A stretch of DNA of 10,974 nt, from assembly GCA_017462445.1 (NCBI GenBank), contig JAFTRB010000173.1, positions 1 through 10,974 on the forward strand, read 5' to 3'. Numbering within the stretch: the stretch's first letter is position 1; every line of letters begins with the position of its first letter. Shown here piece after piece: positions 7,584 through 10,974 of the stretch. The stretch comes from Clostridia bacterium (lineage in GTDB: Bacteria > Bacillota_A > Clostridia > Oscillospirales > CAG-272). The translations under genes were made by a program, and so were the position numbers. The notes below the pieces were generated by a model. The model saw only the letters and a program-made list of their open reading frames with translations. It searched no databases and was not told the origin of the DNA.

Positions 7584-8480
7584 TTATAGCTTCAATACCC
7601 TTATTGCGTTTTCCCTTACAAGCTTGCGATAATTCTCCTCGCTAATCTCTCCGCTCATCCGCATAGAGGTCAAAAACTCGTCAAAGGCGAAGGGGAAGGT
7701 ATTTACCCTTGCGCATATATCACAGCCGTAGAGAAGCCTGTCGGAGAACTCCTCGATAAAGCGCCCTGCGTGCTCTCTGTCTCGCATCAGCGCATTCGCT
7801 CCGCTCCCTGCGGAGAAATCGCAATAAAGATTTTCATACCTGCGCATAAGCTCGGGGAGCCTTCCGTTTTTAACCGCGCCGCTCGGGTAGGTATTGCGAA
7901 GCGCATCGCTATTCTCTCCGATTTCGCTCCAGAAGCATTGCGAATGACCAAAGATTTTTAGCCTCTTATACTTCTTCAGCATTTTTTCCAGCCTTGGCAG
8001 GCCAAGCTCGTCTATTATTCCGTAATACCCCGAGGGCTCGGGCGCAATATGTATAGTAACAGGTAGCCCAAGCTCCTGGCAAAAGCCGAATAGGTTATCA
8101 AGCTTCGGGTCATCTGTATACAGGTTGGAGGTCATCTCACCAACTCCCTTGGCGCCAAGAGACATATAATGCTCAAGCAGATATCCAAGATTGGAATCCT
8201 TGGAATTGGAATAAGCCCTCGGGTCAACATTGCAGAACCACAAAAAACTATCAGGGTTGCTATCCGCAATATACTTACAGCTCTCGTTTGATATGGTGTG
8301 CAGCTGCGCCTCGGGGGCAACTATGGGGAGCAAAACGCCCTTCTCTATGTTAAGCCTCTCGTAAAAATCAAGCAAAGTCTCAACGCTCGGCATCGTGCAG
8401 CCGTTGTATTCAAACCTCGGTGCATACTGAGGGAAAGCGGTAGCGTGGGCGTGGATATCTATTTTTTTAATCTGCTCCAT
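7584..8480 (-). CDS. Amidohydrolase-2 family metal-dependent hydrolase (TIM barrel)
   Basis: Member of the amidohydrolase superfamily, the group that includes ACMSD-type decarboxylases and lactonases; it hydrolyses or decarboxylates a small molecule at a divalent metal. 298 residues. Ligands visible: HxH at His10/His12 (IDIHAHA), VTIHIAP with His144, FGHSQ with His179, and LLYGCDICAR with Asp254. GVGEMTS with Glu115 lies on an intervening strand. The start is set at ATG 8480 because AAGGAG (8492-8487) lies 6 nt upstream; the frame is open to an ATG at 8528 whose AGAGG abuts it with no spacing. First gene of the four-gene operon, directly after the promoter. In this context a sugar-acid lactone or an acylated amino sugar is a plausible substrate, by inference only. 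Confidence 0.9.
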   Translation of the reverse strand: MEQIKKIDIHAHATAFPQYAPRFEYNGCTMPSVETLLDFYERLNIEKGVLLPIVAPEAQLHTISNESCKYIADSNPDSFLWFCNVDPRAYSNSKDSNLGYLLEHYMSLGAKGVGEMTSNLYTDDPKLDNLFGFCQELGLPVTIHIAPEPSGYYGIIDELGLPRLEKMLKKYKRLKIFGHSQCFWSEIGENSDALRNTYPSGAVKNGRLPELMRRYENLYCDFSAGSGANALMRDREHAGRFIEEFSDRLLYGCDICARVNTFPFAFDEFLTSMRMSGEISEENYRKLVRENAIRVLKL

Positions 8481-8544
8481 AGCAATCTCCTTAATTATTT
8501 CCGTTTTATCCTTTTTTATCAAAAGCATCCTCTTGCTTGCTTTT

Positions 8545-8573
8545 ATTTTAGCATACGCCGCTCACCATTGCAA
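8545..8573 (-). promoter_or_regulatory. Promoter of the four-gene operon
   Basis: Minus strand TTGCAA (8573-8568), 17-nt spacer, TAAAAT (8550-8545) with an extended TGC. The predicted start near 8538 gives a leader of about 58 nt. GCAATA (8570-8575) overlaps the -35 and is matched by TATTGC at 8601-8606, 31 bp away centre to centre; CAATA-ATTA-TATTG at 8571-8584 is a tighter inverted pair. Either could be a regulator site. Confidence 0.75.
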
Positions 8574-8655
8574 TAATTATATTGTTAGATTATATAACGA
8601 TATTGCTAAATAAAGCGATTTCTGCCCTACACTAGAGCAATAATCCCCAAAACAC

Positions 8656-8692
8656 CAAGGCGATACCTTGTATATCCTCCGCAACCCGTTGC
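8656..8692. other. Two small hairpins between terminator and operon promoter
   Basis: CAAGG-CGATA-CCTTG (8656-8670) and GCAAC-CC-GTTGC (8681-8692) lie in the gene-free stretch 8529-8778, together with the operon promoter and the repeated terminator. I cannot assign a known RNA family to them. Confidence 0.35.
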
Positions 8693-8700
8693 AGTATATC

Positions 8701-8773
8701 ATAGCCATAAATATAAAAAAGCCTGAATCTATCGACTCAGGCTTTATGTGTTACACCAACAATTTTGAACCTT
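8701..8773 (-). repeat. 3' block repeat, copy 1 (contains a terminator)
   Basis: 73 nt almost identical to 10096-10169 (about six substitutions and one gap by eye). It begins 5 nt past the stop of the isomerase gene. On the minus strand it reads AAGGTTCAAAATTGTTGG, a tiny hairpin (GTGT-AACAC type), then the terminator, then a conserved ATATTTATGGCTAT tail. Substitutions fall mostly in paired positions and keep the pairing. Confidence 0.85.
8715..8745 (-). terminator. Terminator of the isomerase gene (repeat copy 1)
   Basis: On the minus strand, a 12-bp stem (AAAGCCTGAGTC pairing with GATTCAGGCTTT, one G-T wobble) closes a GATA loop and is followed by a T run. The pair is a G-U wobble only in minus-strand RNA (A-C mismatch on the plus strand), which fixes the working orientation. 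Confidence 0.88.
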
Positions 8774-8778
8774 GATAT

Positions 8779-9672
8779 TTACACTTTTCTCTTTCCTTGA
8801 AATCCTCTGTATTCTGTAGGTCCGGGAAAATAATCCATTCCTCCTCTGCACCGCTTTAAATAATCAAGAGCGGTAAGCTGAGACGTCCATTCCATATCGT
8901 CATAATGCACAGGATCGTGGTACCCTTCGATATCTACCGCACCCTCAAACCCATTTTGCAGCAATATGGTGAATACATCAGCCCAATTTGTATCACCAAA
9001 TCCGGGAGTCCTATCCCAAGCAAAACTCTCCCTACCTCTTATACCGTGCTCTCTTATAATGTCCCATGCTACCGTTGCGTCTTTTCCGTGAACGTGTACT
9101 ACCTTTTTAGCCCACTTTCTCAATTGTGCAATAGGATCAACAAGGCTAACCACTTGATGCGCAGGCTCCCATTCCAATCCCAGCGCATCACTTGTAACCT
9201 CGTTGAACATCAACTCCCAGGCATCCGGTCCAAAAGCAATATTATTACCTTTGCCGTTCCAGCCTGAGCTACAATTTTCAAATCCTATTTTCACACCAAA
9301 TGCTTCTCCAAGTTCGGCAAGAGGTTGAAACGTTTTTTTGAAAAGTGGCATGTTGTCGGGGATACTTTTATCAGAGTCGGCGCCTGCAAAGATACAAACA
9401 CGGTCACAATTAAAAAGATGGGCATTTTCAATCAGAAATTTCACCTTCTCATAAGCTTCCGGATTACCCATGGTATTGTCGTAATAAGAAAGTGCGGAAA
9501 TTTTTGCATTTTCCCTGATATCATTGATTTTTTTAGCATACTCTACTATATTTTCGGGAAACTCAGAGGGAAAATTCAATTCATAACACTCGAAGCCATG
9601 GGGATTTAACTGTTCTATCATAGATGCAGCAAACTGCGCAGGAATTATAGTTCCCACTAATATATCAAACAT
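8779..9672 (-). CDS. Sugar phosphate isomerase/epimerase-like TIM-barrel protein
   Basis: Member of the xylose-isomerase-like TIM barrel superfamily (AP-endonuclease-2 fold), typically acting as sugar or keto-sugar epimerases and isomerases with a divalent metal. 297 residues, normal for the family. Likely metal ligands: Glu132 (IGFENCS), Glu169 in LEWEPAH, where relatives usually have Asp in DPxH, His195 (HVHGKD) and Glu249 (DIEGYHDP). PGFGDTNW (223-230) is the usual GxGxxxW motif preceding the last strands. ATG 9672 is preceded by GGAGAGG. It is transcribed alone from one of two upstream promoters and ends at the repeated terminator. Its codons are visibly more AT-rich than those of the four-gene operon next to it, so it may have a different history. 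It could feed the neighbouring sugar pathway, but no overlap or shared promoter proves this. Confidence 0.9.
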   Translation of the reverse strand: MFDILVGTIIPAQFAASMIEQLNPHGFECYELNFPSEFPENIVEYAKKINDIRENAKISALSYYDNTMGNPEAYEKVKFLIENAHLFNCDRVCIFAGADSDKSIPDNMPLFKKTFQPLAELGEAFGVKIGFENCSSGWNGKGNNIAFGPDAWELMFNEVTSDALGLEWEPAHQVVSLVDPIAQLRKWAKKVVHVHGKDATVAWDIIREHGIRGRESFAWDRTPGFGDTNWADVFTILLQNGFEGAVDIEGYHDPVHYDDMEWTSQLTALDYLKRCRGGMDYFPGPTEYRGFQGKRKV

Positions 9673-9692
9673 TTTTCCTCTCCTTCTTTTAT

Positions 9693-9804
9693 CGTATAAA
9701 TTTTAACTCCAAAATTTTGCACATCGTATCAAAGTGATTATCGCGTATAATATCGTTTGCTTTTTGTTTTGTTAAAAAATCGCAATGATTCTATGCACGT
9801 ATAA
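9693..9804. promoter_or_regulatory. Iterated TTATACG heptamers in the isomerase leader
   Basis: On the minus strand TTATACG occurs at 9699-9693, 9750-9744 and 9804-9798, with a one-base variant (TGATACG) at 9731-9725. The middle copy overlaps the -10 of the proximal promoter. The repeats share orientation and spread over about 110 bp, a layout used by direct-repeat-binding regulators. Confidence 0.4.
9747..9775 (-). promoter_or_regulatory. Proximal promoter of the isomerase gene
   Basis: Minus strand TTAACA (9775-9770), 17-nt spacer, TATTAT (9752-9747); five of six bases in each box. Leader of about 68 nt. Confidence 0.5.
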
Positions 9805-9823
9805 TTAACTGCACTTTGGTTTT

Positions 9824-9851
9824 ATTATATCACTTTTTTTGCAAATGTCAA
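9824..9851 (-). promoter_or_regulatory. Distal promoter of the isomerase gene
   Basis: Minus strand TTGACA (9851-9846), 16-nt spacer, TATAAT (9829-9824) inside GTGATATAAT. Both boxes are perfect. The leader would be about 145 nt and include the heptamer sites. Confidence 0.7.
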
Positions 9852-9924
9852 TCTAATAATTTAGGCAAAAACAAATAACACACAAGTTCAAAATCATAAA
9901 GTTCATGGAAAAGCTGCAACGGTG

Positions 9925-10003
9925 TTTTTTACCCTAAAAACACGAAAAGCCCTTGATTTTCATGGACTTTTGTGTTAGGGTGCAATTTTGTTGCCCCTAT
10001 ATG
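9925..10003 (-). repeat. Bulged-hairpin repeat, copy 1
   Basis: About 80 nt closely matching 10732-10810. On the minus strand it folds as ACCCTAACAC-AAAAGTCC... against ...GGGCTTTT-C-GTGTTTTTAGGG, with a single-base and a three-base bulge, an A-A mismatch and an AAA loop. A second small hairpin (GGGCAA-type against TTGC and CCC) precedes it. It lies 74 bp upstream of the distal isomerase promoter, the same relation the second copy has to its promoter. The stretch 9852-9924 between holds nothing I can identify. Confidence 0.75.
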
Positions 10004-10016
10004 AGACAAATGTTCC

Positions 10017-10054
10017 GTTTGCGCAAAGCGCAACATCATTGATGCGAAGCAAAC
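10017..10054. other. Cluster of nested inverted repeats
   Basis: GTTTGC (10017-10022) pairs with GCAAAC (10049-10054). Inside are TTGCGC-AAA-GCGCAA (10019-10033) and CATCA-T-TGATG (10034-10044). The outer and inner pairings compete, so alternative folds are possible. It lies between the two repeat types and is not shared with the right-hand unit. Confidence 0.5.
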
Positions 10055-10095
10055 AATGACCTGTTAAGCCGATGTCACTATGTGTTCGAGCCCAT

Positions 10096-10169
10096 ATAGC
10101 CATAAATATGAAAAAAGCCTAAATCTATCGACTTAGGCTTTATGGGTTGACCCAACAATTTTGAACCTT
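10096..10169 (-). repeat. 3' block repeat, copy 2 (contains a terminator)
   Basis: 74 nt, the partner of 8701-8773, placed 51 nt past the stop of the small membrane protein gene. It contains TGGGT-TG-ACCCA where copy 1 has GTGT-T-ACAC, so both retain a small inverted repeat despite changed bases. Between the gene and this block lies a separate small hairpin (CGGTG-loop-CACCG on the minus strand, about 10192-10206). Confidence 0.85.
10111..10141 (-). terminator. Terminator of the small membrane protein gene (repeat copy 2)
   Basis: Same hairpin as at 8715-8745 but with AAAGCCTAAGTC pairing with GATTTAGGCTTT: a G-C pair has become A-T by changes on both arms. Six T residues follow on the minus strand. 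Confidence 0.88.
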
Positions 10170-10220
10170 AATTAATGTAACAAGAACTATCGGTGAAAAC
10201 CACCGCATGTGAAAACCGAT

Positions 10221-10610
10221 TTATTTTGTTCTTTTACTATGAGCCCAAGCTATAGATGCATACGTAAGCAATCCAGCAGCAGTTATCGGGGTAAAGTTTT
10301 GAAAGCCACTTATCACAACGGATATTGCATCAACAATCGAATAAATTCCAAAGAATAATGTCGCCACAAATTCAACAAAGTTCAAAAAACCTTCAGGACA
10401 GCTCTTGTTTTTTACTTGAACATAAACAACAAGAAATGCACCGAAAAACCAAAAGACAGAGGCTATCGGCGTAGCAATTATGATATTCATTTTATCTTCC
10501 GCCACACCAAATATTATAAATAACAAATATAGAAGCACTGAAACAAGTATAGGTATCAGGATAGAGAGCTTTCTGTTCTCAAACATTTTATCAAGAATTT
10601 TTCTCATCAT
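10221..10610 (-). CDS. Small membrane protein of unknown function, four predicted helices
   Basis: 129 residues with hydrophobic segments at about 15-36, 42-66, 76-102 and 107-123, a basic N-terminus (MMRKILDKMFENRK) and a basic C-terminus (SKRTK). These place it in the cytoplasmic membrane with both ends probably inside by the positive-inside rule. No family motif is recognised. ATG 10610 and ATG 10607 are adjacent; AGGAGG lies four and seven bases upstream respectively, and the second has the more usual spacing. It has its own strong promoter and its own terminator. A short integral protein in an AT-rich, repeat-flanked stretch could be a transferred gene; no function is inferred. Confidence 0.78.
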   Translation of the reverse strand: MMRKILDKMFENRKLSILIPILVSVLLYLLFIIFGVAEDKMNIIIATPIASVFWFFGAFLVVYVQVKNKSCPEGFLNFVEFVATLFFGIYSIVDAISVVISGFQNFTPITAAGLLTYASIAWAHSKRTK

Positions 10611-10633
10611 AGAACCTCCTTTCTTTGCTTTAT

Positions 10634-10662
10634 ATTATATCACAAAATTACTATTCATTCAA
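10634..10662 (-). promoter_or_regulatory. Promoter of the small membrane protein gene
   Basis: Minus strand TTGAAT (10662-10657), 17-nt spacer, extended TGA plus TATAAT (10639-10634). Start near 10627, leader of about 17 nt containing AGGAGG. Confidence 0.8.
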
Positions 10663-10731
10663 TACTTTTTCATAAAGTCACAGGTTCAAGTCCAACAGAT
10701 CGGTAAAAAGGTGTAATGATGAAATGGGATT

Positions 10732-10810
10732 GTTTTTACCCCTAAAAACACGAAAAGCCCTTGAAAATCAAGGACTTTTGTGTTAGGGTGCAAAATTGTT
10801 GCCCTAATAT
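10732..10810 (-). repeat. Bulged-hairpin repeat, copy 2
   Basis: Partner of 9925-10003. The apical stem is better here: AAAAGTCCTTGA against TCAAGGGCTTTT with one G-U wobble and a TTT loop on the minus strand. The flanking ACCCTAACAC arms and both bulges are the same. It is 70 bp upstream of the membrane protein promoter. Confidence 0.75.
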
Positions 10811-10946
10811 GGCTCCCCGAACTGGGCAAAGTTGCCAGCGGCAAATATAAACCAGTGACATCATGGAACATTGCCAGCGAGGAAATGAAAATAATCATAT
10901 ATCTTCAGAGGAACGGTATTATCCATCTTCCCCCGAGCGGCAAATG
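10811..10946. other. Gene-free spacer with short GC-rich direct repeats
   Basis: TTGCCAGCGGCAAAT (10832-10846, itself a TTGCC-AGC-GGCAA hairpin), TTGCCAGCGAGGAAAT (10871-10886) and GAGCGGCAAATGA (10935-10947) are related short repeats. No credible open frame, promoter or known RNA is seen. Confidence 0.4.
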
Positions 10947-10974
10947 AAAAAAGCCTGAATCTATCGACTCAGGC
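10947..10974 (-). terminator. Third copy of the repeated terminator, cut by window edge
   Basis: AAAAAAGCCTGA, the GATA-loop region and TCAGGC match the copy at 8715-8745 exactly; the final bases of the stem lie outside the window. It implies another minus-strand gene just beyond the right edge. Confidence 0.8.

Noticed and set aside
9925..10169. Integron attC-like cassette sites
   Set aside because: Same-direction single-gene units with imperfect hairpins suggested this, and GTTGGGT fits GTTRRRY. The matching inverse core site is missing or in the wrong order, the hairpin core reads CCCTAAAAAC instead of CCCTAAC, and no integrase is in the window.
10676..10710. Second tRNA-like fragment (GGTTCAAGTCC)
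   Set aside because: Only two of five T-stem pairs form and no other arm can be drawn, so it is probably chance.
10686..10898. 70-codon minus-strand open frame
   Set aside because: It runs through the bulged-hairpin repeat and spacer, and its sequence follows the repeat rather than any protein pattern.
9925..10974. Retron or CRISPR-type non-coding RNA locus
   Set aside because: There is no reverse transcriptase or Cas gene, and the repeats are not regularly spaced around short unique spacers.

Overview
The window looks like a Firmicutes chromosome, probably a gut-type Clostridia. The evidence is strong sigma-A promoters (several extended -10 boxes of the form TGATATAAT), AGGAGG-type ribosome binding sites, rho-independent terminators, and the gene families present (membrane-tailed XRE regulator, AraC regulator, Gfo/Idh/MocA and DegT enzymes, EamA-type transporter). 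Every gene I can support is on the minus strand, so transcription runs from high to low coordinates. No rRNA, intact tRNA, CRISPR array, transposase or phage gene is visible.

Region 1 (1-1883): an M20 amidohydrolase gene with a near-perfect promoter, followed 10 nt downstream by an EamA/DMT transporter gene that carries both a nonsense codon and a +1 frameshift and runs off the left edge. Region 2 (1906-3106): an XRE regulator with eight predicted membrane helices, its own promoter, palindromes at and upstream of that promoter, and a terminator. Region 3 (3135-4119): a single 283-residue protein of unknown function with two possible promoters.

Region 4 (4137-8573): a four-gene operon in the order amidohydrolase-2, Gfo/Idh/MocA dehydrogenase, DegT/DnrJ/EryC1/StrS aminotransferase, AraC regulator. 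It starts at a good promoter upstream of the first gene and ends in an 11-bp hairpin. A dehydrogenase next to a PLP aminotransferase is the logic used to oxidise a sugar or cyclitol hydroxyl and aminate the ketone, as in NtdC/NtdA. The cupin-AraC protein encoded last is the likely local regulator. The substrate cannot be read from sequence.

Region 5 (8656-10974): visibly more AT-rich, with a sugar phosphate isomerase/epimerase-like gene and a small four-helix membrane protein gene. Each is followed by a near-identical 73-74 nt block containing a terminator, and a third terminator copy reaches the right edge. A second, different repeat (a long bulged hairpin) sits about 70-75 bp upstream of each gene's promoter. 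Compensatory and wobble changes indicate that both repeats act as structured RNA transcribed from the minus strand. This repeated modular layout is the most unusual feature of the window; the oxidation-amination operon is the most interesting metabolically.
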